Shown here piece after piece: positions 8,549-16,164 of a stretch of 64,000 nt of DNA (the stretch's first letter is position 1; each line of letters starts with the position of its first letter). The stretch lies in assembly GCF_040149665.1 (NCBI RefSeq), contig NZ_JBEFLP010000006.1, positions 1 through 64,000 on the forward strand. Direction: 5' to 3'. The position numbers were made by a program, and so were the translations under genes. The stretch comes from Sulfitobacter sp. HNIBRBA3233. Lineage in GTDB: Bacteria; Pseudomonadota; Alphaproteobacteria; Rhodobacterales; Rhodobacteraceae. The notes beneath the pieces were generated by a model that was not told the origin of the DNA, did not search any database, and saw only the letters and a list, made by a program, of their open reading frames with translations.

Positions 8549-9406
8549 ATGGATTGGGCGCGCGAATGGCATGACTGGCCCCATGCGGAGTATTCGCGAT
8601 TCAGTCTCTGCAAACCGCATTACTGGCATATTCAGGAGATGGGCGACGGCCCGCTCCTGTTGCTTTTGCACGGCGCCGGCGGGGCCAGCCAGAGCTTTCG
8701 CCACCTCATGCCCCTTCTTGCCGAGGCGTACCGCGTCGTCACGATTGACCTGCCCGGTCAGGGCTTCACCCGTCTGGGCGCACAGGCGCGGTGCGGCCTG
8801 CGGCCCATGGCCGAAGACATCGCCAAACTCTGCGCCCAACAGGGCTGGCACCCGATGGCCGTCATCGGCCATTCCGCGGGCGGTGCCGTCGCGCTGGAGC
8901 TGTTGAACCACCTGCCGCCCCCTGCCCCGCGCATCATCGGCATCAATGCCGCCCTTGCAGGGTTTTCCGGCCTTGCCGGTGTGCTGTTTCCGGTCATGGC
9001 GAAGGGGCTGGCGATGGTCCCCGGTGTAGCGGCGTTTTTCACCGCCTCGAACGCCAATCCGAAATCTGTACAGAGACTGTTAAGCGGAACAGGCTCTGAT
9101 ATCCCGCTGGAGGATCAGCGGTTCTACCGCCGCCTCGTGGGGGATACCGGCCACGTCAACGCGACCCTCCAGATGATGGCGCAATGGGATCTCGCCCCGC
9201 TTCTGAGAGACTTGCCAACGAGCGGTGCCGAAGGGCTGCTGATCACCGGATCGCGCGACCGTGCGGTGCCCCCGCGTACCTCGGCCGAAATCGCCGCAAA
9301 GGTGCCGGGGCTTTCGCATCTGGACCTTCCCGATCTGGGCCATCTGGCCCACGAGGAAGCGCCCGAGACAGTCGCCGAGGCTATTATCACAGACCTCACC
9401 CCCTGA
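8549..9406 (+). CDS. bchO: BchO, alpha/beta hydrolase of the Mg-chelatase operon
   Basis: 285-aa alpha/beta-hydrolase whose exact reaction is unknown; it is consistently linked to bchID and thought to assist Mg-chelation. The oxyanion region LLLLLHGAGGASQSFRHL, the nucleophile elbow VIGHSAGGAVAL (Ser at about residue 113) and a late GHLAHEEAPE His region are visible. It starts 3 bp after the bchD stop, the last gene of the crtA-bchIDO operon. An inverted repeat at 9415-9437 follows. Confidence 0.92.
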   Translation: MDWAREWHDWPHAEYSRFSLCKPHYWHIQEMGDGPLLLLLHGAGGASQSFRHLMPLLAEAYRVVTIDLPGQGFTRLGAQARCGLRPMAEDIAKLCAQQGWHPMAVIGHSAGGAVALELLNHLPPPAPRIIGINAALAGFSGLAGVLFPVMAKGLAMVPGVAAFFTASNANPKSVQRLLSGTGSDIPLEDQRFYRRLVGDTGHVNATLQMMAQWDLAPLLRDLPTSGAEGLLITGSRDRAVPPRTSAEIAAKVPGLSHLDLPDLGHLAHEEAPETVAEAIITDLTP

Positions 9407-9414
9407 ACGCAGAA

Positions 9415-9437
9415 TTGCCCGCGCAAATGGCGGGCAA
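9415..9437. repeat. Inverted repeat TTGCCCGC/GCGGGCAA downstream of bchO
   Basis: TTGCCCGC (9415-9422) and GCGGGCAA (9430-9437) form a perfect 8-bp stem with a 7-nt loop just after bchO. It could act as a bchO terminator, as it is followed by an AT-rich stretch. Its arms share TTGCCC/GGGCAA with palindromes at 9479-9492 and 12237-12252, so it may also belong to a set of partition sites. Confidence 0.5.
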
Positions 9438-9478
9438 ATTTGGTGTATATTATTATTTTTCAATGCGTTATGCGGAAA

Positions 9479-9492
9479 TTGCCCACGGGCAA
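9479..9492. repeat. Palindrome TTGCCCACGGGCAA, candidate parS
   Basis: A 14-bp near-perfect palindrome (only the central bases differ from symmetry) directly after the parB stop codon. It matches the core of the perfect 16-bp palindrome at 12237-12252 on the far side of parAB and the origin. Paired palindromes next to parAB are typical centromere (parS) candidates; this role is inferred. Confidence 0.55.
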
Positions 9493-9493
9493 G

Positions 9494-10495
9494 TCAGCTT
9501 TTGCCATACCGCGCCTTCACGAACGCATCGAAAGCGCCGCGCAGGCTTTCCGCACTCAGGCTGTCATCGAATTCCAGCTGGTATTTCCGGCCGCGCTTGC
9601 GGGCGGTGATCCCCCGCTCTCCCACGCTGCGGCTGTGGATCGTTTCTTCGACCGTGCGCTGGGGCTTCACCTTGGGAGGCTCCGCCGCCTGCCTGAGCCG
9701 CTTCATCACCTCCACAGGATCGACGAAGGCCCCTCGCCCGTTGCGCGCCGTCTGCTGCTGGGCCGCGATGCGCAGCGCCTCGGCAATCACGGGCTCCGCC
9801 GTGGCGGGCCGCGCCAACAGCGGCTTGAGATCGCGGGCGTGCCGTTCGCGCAGATCACGGATTGTCGGGAACGCATCCACCACCTGCTGCGGCAGAGACG
9901 CGAGCGCCAGATAGCGGCTCAGCCAGCTCTGGCTGACCTCCAGCCGCTCCGCCATCGCCTTTTGCTTGCCACCGTAGTAGCGCGCGATCGCGTCGGCGTA
10001 ATCGATGGCCCGCTCGTAATCGCTGATGTCCTCGCGTTCGCGGTTCTCGATATCGGCGAGGCGGAACGCCTCTTCATCCGACAATTCGCGCGCTTCGATC
10101 AGGTATTTGAACTGCTGGTAGTTGTTCGCCCGCAGCCAGCTGACGGCAAAGTGCCGCCGGGCGCCGCAGATCACTTCGTACTTGTAATCGGGATCGTCGA
10201 TGGGCCGGACGACCGCCGGAAATTCCTGCCGCCCCTGCGCCTTGATCCCGTCGATCAGGTCGCGGCAATTCTCTTCGTTCAGCAGGTCGTAGTCGCGGTT
10301 GTGGCGTTCCCACATGCGACACTCGGCAGGATCCACCCAGCGGAGCGTTTTCTCCTCCAGCTCGCCCGACAGCCGGTCGCTGATCGTGGTGGAGCGTTTC
10401 AGGAAGCGGGCGCTCTCGCGATCGCTGCGGGGGCTTTCCGGTCCGTCCAGCCCGCTGAGGACATCGTCGAAAATGGCGTCGTGCTTGCGGCTCAT
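9494..10495 (-). CDS. parB: ParB-family plasmid partition protein
   Basis: Centromere-binding partition protein (333 aa). It shows the ParB/Spo0J core with GARRHFAVSWLRA (the arginine-rich CTP-binding GxRR box, about residues 120-132), ENREREDISDYERAIDYA, and the HTH AERLEVSQSWLSRYLALASLP (about 183-203). It follows parA with an ATGA overlap. With parA and the Rep_3 initiator it forms a plasmid maintenance module inside the PGC. It differs in length and context from the chromosomal parAB next to gid genes. Confidence 0.93.
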   Translation of the reverse strand: MSRKHDAIFDDVLSGLDGPESPRSDRESARFLKRSTTISDRLSGELEEKTLRWVDPAECRMWERHNRDYDLLNEENCRDLIDGIKAQGRQEFPAVVRPIDDPDYKYEVICGARRHFAVSWLRANNYQQFKYLIEARELSDEEAFRLADIENREREDISDYERAIDYADAIARYYGGKQKAMAERLEVSQSWLSRYLALASLPQQVVDAFPTIRDLRERHARDLKPLLARPATAEPVIAEALRIAAQQQTARNGRGAFVDPVEVMKRLRQAAEPPKVKPQRTVEETIHSRSVGERGITARKRGRKYQLEFDDSLSAESLRGAFDAFVKARYGKS

Positions 10496-11694
10496 AGCAG
10501 CCCCTCCTTGCGCAATTGCTTGTGGTGGCTCGGCCAGGTCTTGCGGATCAGAAGTTCGATCTCGCCGTTGACCGCATCCAGATAGGCGCGGCAGCGCCGG
10601 TGTGTGTCCGACCGTGTGGCCGCCCCCGTCAGCTCGTATACCGTCGCGAGGTTCGCGGCGGCGTTGTCGATTTCGGCGCTGTCCTTCAGCACCGCGTTCA
10701 GCATGTCGTGCGGGAACACCGCGTCCATCATCCGCTTGATCGCCTGATGTGCCGACTTGCCGTCGTTCATCTTTGTCGCAAGAATTTTAATAAATGCGTA
10801 ATCGCGCGCACCCCCGGCCCTTGCCAACTCGTTAAGGGTCGCGCCCATCATCTTGAGGAAGTGCGCCGTGGACCCGAAATCGATGTTGTTGGGCGGCGCG
10901 GGGATGACGATGGCATTGGCCGCCCGCAGCACGCTGAGCGACAGCATACCAAGGGCGGGCGGCGGATCCATCAGGATCACATCGAACTCGTCCTTGATGC
11001 TTTCGATGCCGTCGCGCAGCCGGTCGAGGACAAAGCTCTGGTCACGCGCCATCCGCGCCGCGAATTCGTATTCGGCGTCGTAAAGACCGAGGTTGGCGGG
11101 GATCAGCGCAACGCCCGGCCAGTAGGTTCCACGCAACGCGTAGTGCAGCGTCTTGGGGCCGCCGTGACGGAAGAAGGGGTAGAGCGTCTCCTCTTCCTCA
11201 TCCACGTCGATGTCGGGGTTCAGGCCAAAGACCGATGTCGTCGACGCCTGGCTGTCGCAATCAATCACGCAGACGCGGTATCCCTTCAGCGCAAGATACT
11301 GCGCGAGGTGGCAGACCATGGTCGACTTCCCGACGCCGCCCTTGAAGTTCTGGATTGCCAGAACCATCGCGGGGTCGTCGGGGCTGCGGTGGGGCAGGGT
11401 GCCGAACACGCGCCGCATCTCGTTGACCTCTGCGAGGCTGTATCCCGTGCGGCGGCCGGTGTCGGAATCCTTTTCGGGTTCGGGCAGGCGCCCGTCGGCC
11501 TCCGCATCGCGGATCAGCTTGTCACTGCGGCCTACCATCTCGGCGGCCTTGCGAACGGTAAACCGCAGATCGAGTGTCTTGGCGGTGCCCGGCGCGAACA
11601 ATCGGTCGCGCAGGCGGTTGATGACGGTGGACGCACGGGTGCTGAGCTGGTCGAGCTCGGCAAGAGTGACGGGGGGGAGAACAGGCTGCTCCAT
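10492..11694 (-). CDS. parA: ParA-family plasmid partition ATPase with N-terminal HTH
   Basis: Walker-type ATPase that segregates plasmid copies with ParB. 400 aa. The N-terminal 100 residues carry a MerR-like DNA-binding segment (RFTVRKAAEMVGRSDKLIRD), as in large type-Ia ParA proteins that autoregulate parAB. The deviant Walker A motif FKGGVGKSTM lies at about residues 117-126, followed by VIDCDSQASTTSVFG and the switch region ILMDPPPALGMLSLSVLRAA. Divergent from the replication initiator across a 620-bp intergenic region. Confidence 0.95.
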   Translation of the reverse strand: MEQPVLPPVTLAELDQLSTRASTVINRLRDRLFAPGTAKTLDLRFTVRKAAEMVGRSDKLIRDAEADGRLPEPEKDSDTGRRTGYSLAEVNEMRRVFGTLPHRSPDDPAMVLAIQNFKGGVGKSTMVCHLAQYLALKGYRVCVIDCDSQASTTSVFGLNPDIDVDEEEETLYPFFRHGGPKTLHYALRGTYWPGVALIPANLGLYDAEYEFAARMARDQSFVLDRLRDGIESIKDEFDVILMDPPPALGMLSLSVLRAANAIVIPAPPNNIDFGSTAHFLKMMGATLNELARAGGARDYAFIKILATKMNDGKSAHQAIKRMMDAVFPHDMLNAVLKDSAEIDNAAANLATVYELTGAATRSDTHRRCRAYLDAVNGEIELLIRKTWPSHHKQLRKEGLL

Positions 11695-12027
11695 GGATGC
11701 CTCATGTTATTATGGTTAGGCGAATCATGAACGGGTGGCAGCGAATGCTCAAGTGTGAAGTTTTGCGCAGATCGTCCAAATAACGGGAAATCGCGGGTCA
11801 GGGGCGCAGAGAGTGGAATTTTGCCGACCGGCTTTGGGAAAGCACCTTAAAAAGCGGCCTGATCGGGCCAAACACCCGATAAGTAAGTTTAGCGATCCAG
11901 GCGCTCCGCGTGCTGTCAGGAATACCCCTAATCCTGAACCAGAAAACACCCCTGATGTTCTTCCTTCGGAATCTTCTATGTTCGTCTCCGGCAAGCAGCT
12001 GTTTCCATGTGGAAATCAGTCTCTAAC

Positions 12028-12268
12028 CTTACGTGTTGGGATTGCTTCGGCTACATCAGGGGATGGCTGGACTTACACCTTGGGGCGGGTTGCCTTACGG
12101 GCAGGGAGGGGCCTGAAACCTTACCTTTCGGGTGCTGCCCCACGGGGGCTAGGCGGGGGTCGAAAAGCCCCTACAATACAGGCAGATGCGAATCGGTAGC
12201 GCCCGATCGGGTGATTCTAGACTTACTTTTCGGGTGATTGCCCATGGGCAATTTTTCGGCTAGCTTAC
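12028..12268 (+). repeat. Degenerate CTTAC-type iteron-like repeats
   Basis: CTTAC occurs at 12028, 12072, 12094, 12120, 12222 and 12264 in the same orientation. The two best copies are CTTACCTTTCGGGTGCTGCC (from 12120) and CTTACTTTTCGGGTGATTGC (from 12222), which agree at 14 of the first 15 bases. Distances between the first four are 44, 22 and 26 bp. This resembles initiator-binding iterons of a Rep_3 plasmid, but the other copies are weak. Confidence 0.45.
12237..12252. repeat. Perfect 16-bp palindrome ATTGCCCATGGGCAAT, candidate parS
   Basis: A perfect palindrome about 65 bp upstream of the rep start. Its core TTGCCC-GGGCAA is shared with 9479-9492 beyond parB and with the stem at 9415-9437. 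The matching sequences therefore flank the parB-parA-origin segment, which suggests centromere sites bound by ParB. An operator role for rep is also possible. Confidence 0.55.
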
Positions 12269-12305
12269 ACATCAAGAATAACAAATGTAAGAATAACCAT
12301 GTAAG
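12264..12305. promoter_or_regulatory. Inverted CTTACA/TGTAAG and tandem repeat just upstream of rep
   Basis: CTTACA (12264-12269) is inverted as TGTAAG (12286-12291) and again at 12300-12305. The same interval contains the tandem pair AAGAATAACAAATGT (12274-12288) and AAGAATAACCATGT (12289-12302), ending 14 bp before the rep ATG. Rep_3 initiators commonly repress their own gene by binding inverted iteron halves, so this is a candidate autoregulatory site. Confidence 0.45.
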
Positions 12306-12316
12306 CGAGCAGGCAC

Positions 12317-13363
12317 ATGGCGACCAAACCCTACCGCACGATCTCGGCGCGACCGAACGCCGAAAGCCTTGTGAAACCCGGCGAACTGGTGGACCTCGTC
12401 GAGGTCACGCCGCTGACGCTGGCCGACAGGCGGATCTATAACCAGCTGCTGGAAAACGCGTGGGATGCCATCGACAAGCCGGTGACCCACGTGATCGCCA
12501 AGGCCGATCTGCGCGGATCGCATAATTCAAACGACCGGGTGGGCGAATCGATCGAGCGTCTGATGGCGTCGATCGTGAAGGTCAGGGTGCAGCGCGACGG
12601 CGAAGACGCGATCGAACGGGTGCAGCTTTTGGGCGGCAACATCGAGACGACGCGCCGCGACGGTTTGCTGGAATACGAAATCCCCACACGGCTGCGGCGG
12701 ATCATCAAGGACAGCACTGTTTTCGCGCGGCTCCAGCGCGAGGTGATGTTCGCGCTGAGTTCGAAATACGCGCTGACGCTCTACGAGATGATCCAGAAAC
12801 GCGGCAACCTGCGCTGGCGCAGCTCCGAGAAATTCGGTCTGGAGGATCTGCGCGGAATCCTCGGGGTGCCGAAGGGCAAGCTGACCTCGTGGTCAAACCT
12901 CAAGCTGCGTGCGATTGATCCCGCGGTGGCCGAGGTGAACGCGCTGAGCGATTACATGGTCGAAATCGCACCGGTCAAGACCGGCAGGCGGGTGACCCAC
13001 GTCGAACTGCGCTGGTGGCGCAAGGACGCCAAAACCGAAGCCGAGGCCGAGCGCGAGTTGAGCTTTTCCAAAGTGGGCCGGAAGGCGCGTATGGAAGGGC
13101 GGGCAGAGATGCCGGCAGAGGGCAGGGCGAAGGCGGAACCACGCGCCCAGCCGCTGCGCCCGCGGCCGGTGTGGCTGGAGGCACGCGGTGCCGCCCTGCG
13201 TGCCGACACCTACGAGACCGCGCGCCTGCGCTATCCCGGCTACGATATCTATCACGTCGAAGGCGAATGGCGCGACTGGGCGAAAACGCGCGAGGCCCCG
13301 CGCGACCCGGACCGCGCGTTCCTTGCGTTCTTCAAGACCTTTGCCGAGAACAATCCGATCTGA
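12317..13363 (+). CDS. rep: Plasmid replication initiator protein, Rep_3 (RepB/DnaA-like) type
   Basis: 348-aa initiator that would open the plasmid origin. The central winged-helix region reads FALSSKYALTLYEMIQKRGN (about residues 145-164), RWRSSEKFGLEDLRGILGVP and SWSNLKLRAIDPAVAEVNA, which is the Rep_3 superfamily pattern. The C-terminal 90 residues are charged and proline-rich and unlike the core. Roseobacter plasmids are classed as RepA, RepB, RepABC or DnaA-like; I cannot place this one without alignment. It is convergent with hemE and directly abuts PGC genes on both sides of the module. Confidence 0.85.
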   Translation: MATKPYRTISARPNAESLVKPGELVDLVEVTPLTLADRRIYNQLLENAWDAIDKPVTHVIAKADLRGSHNSNDRVGESIERLMASIVKVRVQRDGEDAIERVQLLGGNIETTRRDGLLEYEIPTRLRRIIKDSTVFARLQREVMFALSSKYALTLYEMIQKRGNLRWRSSEKFGLEDLRGILGVPKGKLTSWSNLKLRAIDPAVAEVNALSDYMVEIAPVKTGRRVTHVELRWWRKDAKTEAEAERELSFSKVGRKARMEGRAEMPAEGRAKAEPRAQPLRPRPVWLEARGAALRADTYETARLRYPGYDIYHVEGEWRDWAKTREAPRDPDRAFLAFFKTFAENNPI

Positions 13364-13427
13364 CCGCAGGCCGCCACATCGCCGGCGGGGCAGGGGCCCA
13401 GCCCCCCGTGGTGCCGGAAGAGAGCGC

Positions 13428-14462
13428 TTACCCGTTGCGGACCGTGTCGATCATCAACTGCACGTTCTCGGGGTCCGCATCTGGCGTGATGCCGTGGCCG
13501 AGGTTGAAGATATGCGGGCCCGACCCCAGTGCATCGACGATGCGGCGGGTTTCCGAGACAAGGGCCTCTCCGCCGGTGACCATATGCGAGGATTTCAGGT
13601 TGCCCTGAACGCAGCCGCCGGACTGGACATTCTCGGCAACCCAGGCCGCATCCACGCCGTCGTCCACCGCGATGCAATCGGCGCCGATGGCCGCGTGTGC
13701 ACCGATGTAGCGCTTTCCGGCGCCGCGCGGGAAGGCGATGACCGGCACGCCGGGGTGTTTTTCCTTCAGCGCCTGCGTGATCCGGGCCATCGGCTTGATC
13801 GAGTAGTCGGTGAAATCGTCGCCGGTCAGCGATCCGGCCCAGCTGTCGAAAATCTTGACCACCTCGGCGCCCGCGTCGATCTGGGCGGACATGTAATGGA
13901 TCGTGGCTTCGGTGATGCGGTCCATCAAGGCGTCGAACACCGCGCGGTTCTCGGCCTTCAGCGCGTGGGCCGGGCCCTGATCGGGGGTGCCGCGCCCCGC
14001 GATCATATAGGTGGCAACGGTCCAAGGGGCACCGGCGAAGCCGATCAATGTCGTTTCGGCGGGCAGTTCGCGGCTGAGGATCTCGACGGTCTTGTACACC
14101 GGCGACAGATGGTCGTGGATCGCGTCGGGCGGCAGCAACTTGTCGAATTCTTCCTGCGTGGTGATCGTGGACAGGCGCGGCCCCTCGCCGGTGACGAACC
14201 ACAGGTCGGCCCCCAGCGCCTGCGGCACCAACAGGATATCGGCAAACAGGATCGACGCGTCGAATCCGTAGCGGCGGATCGGCTGCAAGGTCACCTCGGC
14301 GGCCAGTTCGGGATTATAGCACAGCGACAGGAAATCACCCGCCTGCGCGCGGGTGGCGCGGTATTCCGGCAGGTAGCGTCCTGCCTGCCGCATCATCCAG
14401 ATGGGGGGCGTGGGCAAAGTTTCCCCGGCCAGCGCGCGGAGGATGGTTTTCTGGGCGGTCAT
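13428..14462 (-). CDS. hemE: HemE, uroporphyrinogen III decarboxylase
   Basis: Converts uroporphyrinogen III to coproporphyrinogen III in the cytosol. 344 aa, full length. The N-terminal signature [17 protein letters not shown] (about residues 19-35) and the second signature [18 protein letters not shown] are present. It is divergent from hemC across a 100-bp region with a PpsR-type box. Its presence with hemC and hemA inside the PGC supplies common tetrapyrrole precursors. Confidence 0.97.
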   Translation of the reverse strand: MTAQKTILRALAGETLPTPPIWMMRQAGRYLPEYRATRAQAGDFLSLCYNPELAAEVTLQPIRRYGFDASILFADILLVPQALGADLWFVTGEGPRLSTITTQEEFDKLLPPDAIHDHLSPVYKTVEILSRELPAETTLIGFAGAPWTVATYMIAGRGTPDQGPAHALKAENRAVFDALMDRITEATIHYMSAQIDAGAEVVKIFDSWAGSLTGDDFTDYSIKPMARITQALKEKHPGVPVIAFPRGAGKRYIGAHAAIGADCIAVDDGVDAAWVAENVQSGGCVQGNLKSSHMVTGGEALVSETRRIVDALGSGPHIFNLGHGITPDADPENVQLMIDTVRNG

Positions 14463-14528
14463 GTGGTGTCTTTCCGTAACAAGGGCTTGGCGTCATCATG
14501 CGCCGAAGGGCAGGGGAGACACAAGAGT

Positions 14529-14546
14529 TGTCAGGTTTGGTTTACA
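14529..14546. promoter_or_regulatory. PpsR/CrtJ-type operator upstream of hemC
   Basis: TGTCAGGTTTGGTTTACA fits TGT-N12-ACA and ends 16 bp before the hemC ATG, in the hemE-hemC divergent region. A single box is weaker evidence than the paired sites elsewhere, but its place next to a tetrapyrrole gene suits PpsR control. Confidence 0.6.
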
Positions 14547-14562
14547 CGGCTAGAGATGCAGA

Positions 14563-15507
14563 ATGACATTGAATTTGCCAACCCCCGCCCAACCGCTGAA
14601 GATCGGCACCCGTGGATCCCCGCTTGCGCTGGCGCAGGCGCATGAGACGCGGGAGCGGCTGGCGAAAGCGTTCGATCTCCCGTTCGAGGCGTTCTCGATC
14701 GTCGTCATCAAGACCACCGGTGACAAGATCATCGACCGCCCGCTGAAAGAGATCGGCGGCAAGGGTCTGTTCACCCGCGAGATCGAAGCGGACCTGCTGT
14801 CCGGCCAGATCGACATCGCGGTGCATTCGATGAAGGACATGCCGACGCTCCAGCCCGAGGGGCTGTTGCTGGACACCTACCTGCCGCGCGAGGACGTGCG
14901 CGATGCGTTCATCTCGCCCACGGCGACGGGGCTCGACGATCTGGCGGAAGGCACCAAGATCGGCACATCGAGTTTGCGCCGCCGCGCGCAGCTGATGGTA
15001 AAGCGCCCCGATCTGGAGGTCGTGGAGTTTCGCGGCAATTTGCAGACCCGGCTGATGAAGCTGGACCAGGGCGTGGCGGCAGCGACGTTTCTGGCCATGG
15101 CGGGATTGAACCGGCTGGGGATGGACGATGTGCCGAAGACCGCGATCGAGACGGATGTGATGCTGCCCGCCGTCGCACAGGGCGCCATCGGCATCGAGCG
15201 CCGCGCCGACGACACCCGCATGGCCGAGATGCTGTCCGCGATTCACGACACGCCCACCGGCCAGCGGCTGGCGGCGGAACGGTCATTCCTGCTGACGCTC
15301 GACGGCTCTTGCGAGACACCCATCGCGGGGCTGGCCGAGCTTGAAGGCGGCACATTGCATCTACGCGGCGAAGTGCTGCGCCCCGACGGGTCCGAGGCGC
15401 TGGATGACGCGGTGTCTTGCCCGATAGAGGACGGGCCGGAAGCGGGGCGCGTCATGGCGGAAAAACTGCTCGCGCAGGCCGGTGACGGATTTTTCGACTG
15501 GCGCTAG
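14563..15507 (+). CDS. hemC: HemC, porphobilinogen deaminase (hydroxymethylbilane synthase)
   Basis: Polymerises four porphobilinogens into hydroxymethylbilane. 314 aa. KIGTRGSPLALAQA near the N-terminus, the HSMKDMPT loop (about residues 87-94), KIGTSSLRRRAQL and the dipyrromethane cofactor cysteine in LTLDGSCETPIAG are all visible. The ATG has only a weak ribosome binding site. The 3' end overlaps the convergent GNAT gene by 4 bp. Confidence 0.97.
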   Translation: MTLNLPTPAQPLKIGTRGSPLALAQAHETRERLAKAFDLPFEAFSIVVIKTTGDKIIDRPLKEIGGKGLFTREIEADLLSGQIDIAVHSMKDMPTLQPEGLLLDTYLPREDVRDAFISPTATGLDDLAEGTKIGTSSLRRRAQLMVKRPDLEVVEFRGNLQTRLMKLDQGVAAATFLAMAGLNRLGMDDVPKTAIETDVMLPAVAQGAIGIERRADDTRMAEMLSAIHDTPTGQRLAAERSFLLTLDGSCETPIAGLAELEGGTLHLRGEVLRPDGSEALDDAVSCPIEDGPEAGRVMAEKLLAQAGDGFFDWR

Positions 15508-16031
15508 GCGCTGCGCGGAAGCTCGTCGGCGTAAAGGTTCAGCTCGTATTCCGCTTCGGGTCCGGTCGAGGACACACGGTGCGCGCCGCGCCGGACCAGA
15601 AGCTTGCGCATCCCCTGATTGCTGCCCTGCAACAGCGCCACGAATTGGGTGATCCCGGCGGCTTTGCCGGCTTCGATCAGCGCATCGATCAGAACGGTGC
15701 CCAACCCGCGCCCCTGCCAGTCGTCGATCACGGTCAGGGCGATCTCGGCCGTGTCGCTGTCGCCGATACGCACGTAGCGCGCGGTGGCCAGCGGGGTGCC
15801 GCCGGACAAAGCACCGATGGCGAAGTGGTTGTCGTCATTCGTTGCGGTGAAGGTATCAAGCTCGTCTTCACTCAGCACCGGATGGGATGCCAGAAACCGC
15901 ATCACGCGCGAATCCGGGGACAGCTGGGTAAAGCCGTCCTGCATCAGGCAACGGTCTTGCGGGCCGATCTCGCGGATCGTGACCTCGGCGCCGTCGCGCA
16001 GGGTGGTGGTGAAGAAAACCGGTCTTGTCAT
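15504..16031 (-). CDS. GNAT-family N-acetyltransferase
   Basis: 175-aa single-domain acetyltransferase; substrate unknown. The acetyl-CoA-binding motif A is clear as IDDWQGRGLGTVLIDALIEA (about residues 103-122), preceded by TAEIALTV. It lies between hemC and hemA but on the minus strand, downstream of a terminator-like hairpin that follows hemA, so it is probably not part of the hemA operon. It might be a passenger gene; no link to photosynthesis can be read from the sequence. Confidence 0.85.
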   Translation of the reverse strand: MTRPVFFTTTLRDGAEVTIREIGPQDRCLMQDGFTQLSPDSRVMRFLASHPVLSEDELDTFTATNDDNHFAIGALSGGTPLATARYVRIGDSDTAEIALTVIDDWQGRGLGTVLIDALIEAGKAAGITQFVALLQGSNQGMRKLLVRRGAHRVSSTGPEAEYELNLYADELPRSA

Positions 16032-16115
16032 GTGGAGGGAACACCGCGGCGGGGCGGGTTGTTCCGCGAAAGGACGTCACGTCTTTTTGAACCCGCGGGC
16101 CTCGTGCAATGACAA

Positions 16116-16137
16116 ACGGGGCGCCCGTGCGCCCCGT
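16116..16137 (-). terminator. Likely terminator after hemA
   Basis: A perfect 9-bp stem (ACGGGGCGC with GCGCCCCGT) with a 4-nt loop lies about 28 bp after the hemA stop. On the minus strand it is followed by TTTGTC, a short T-rich tail. It probably ends the long bchF-to-hemA transcript. Confidence 0.65.
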
Positions 16138-16164
16138 CGCCCGCAAGTGCCGCACGGGCCGTGG

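Larger units (their letters stand above)
11695..12316. other. Candidate replication origin region between parA and rep
   Basis: This 622-bp stretch holds no convincing gene. It is visibly richer in A+T than its surroundings and contains repeated CTTAC-type elements, a perfect 16-bp palindrome and two tandem AAGAATAAC repeats just before rep. The layout (repeats between divergent parA and an initiator gene) fits an iteron-type plasmid origin. I found no good match to a DnaA box. Origin function is inferred. Confidence 0.6.

Noticed and set aside
6758..8911. 717-aa minus-strand open frame
   Set aside because: It lies opposite bchI, bchD and bchO, which have full domain signatures.
12001..12020. 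Possible DnaA box in the rep-parA gap (around CATGTGGAAAT)
   Set aside because: It differs from the consensus at two or more positions; not better than chance.
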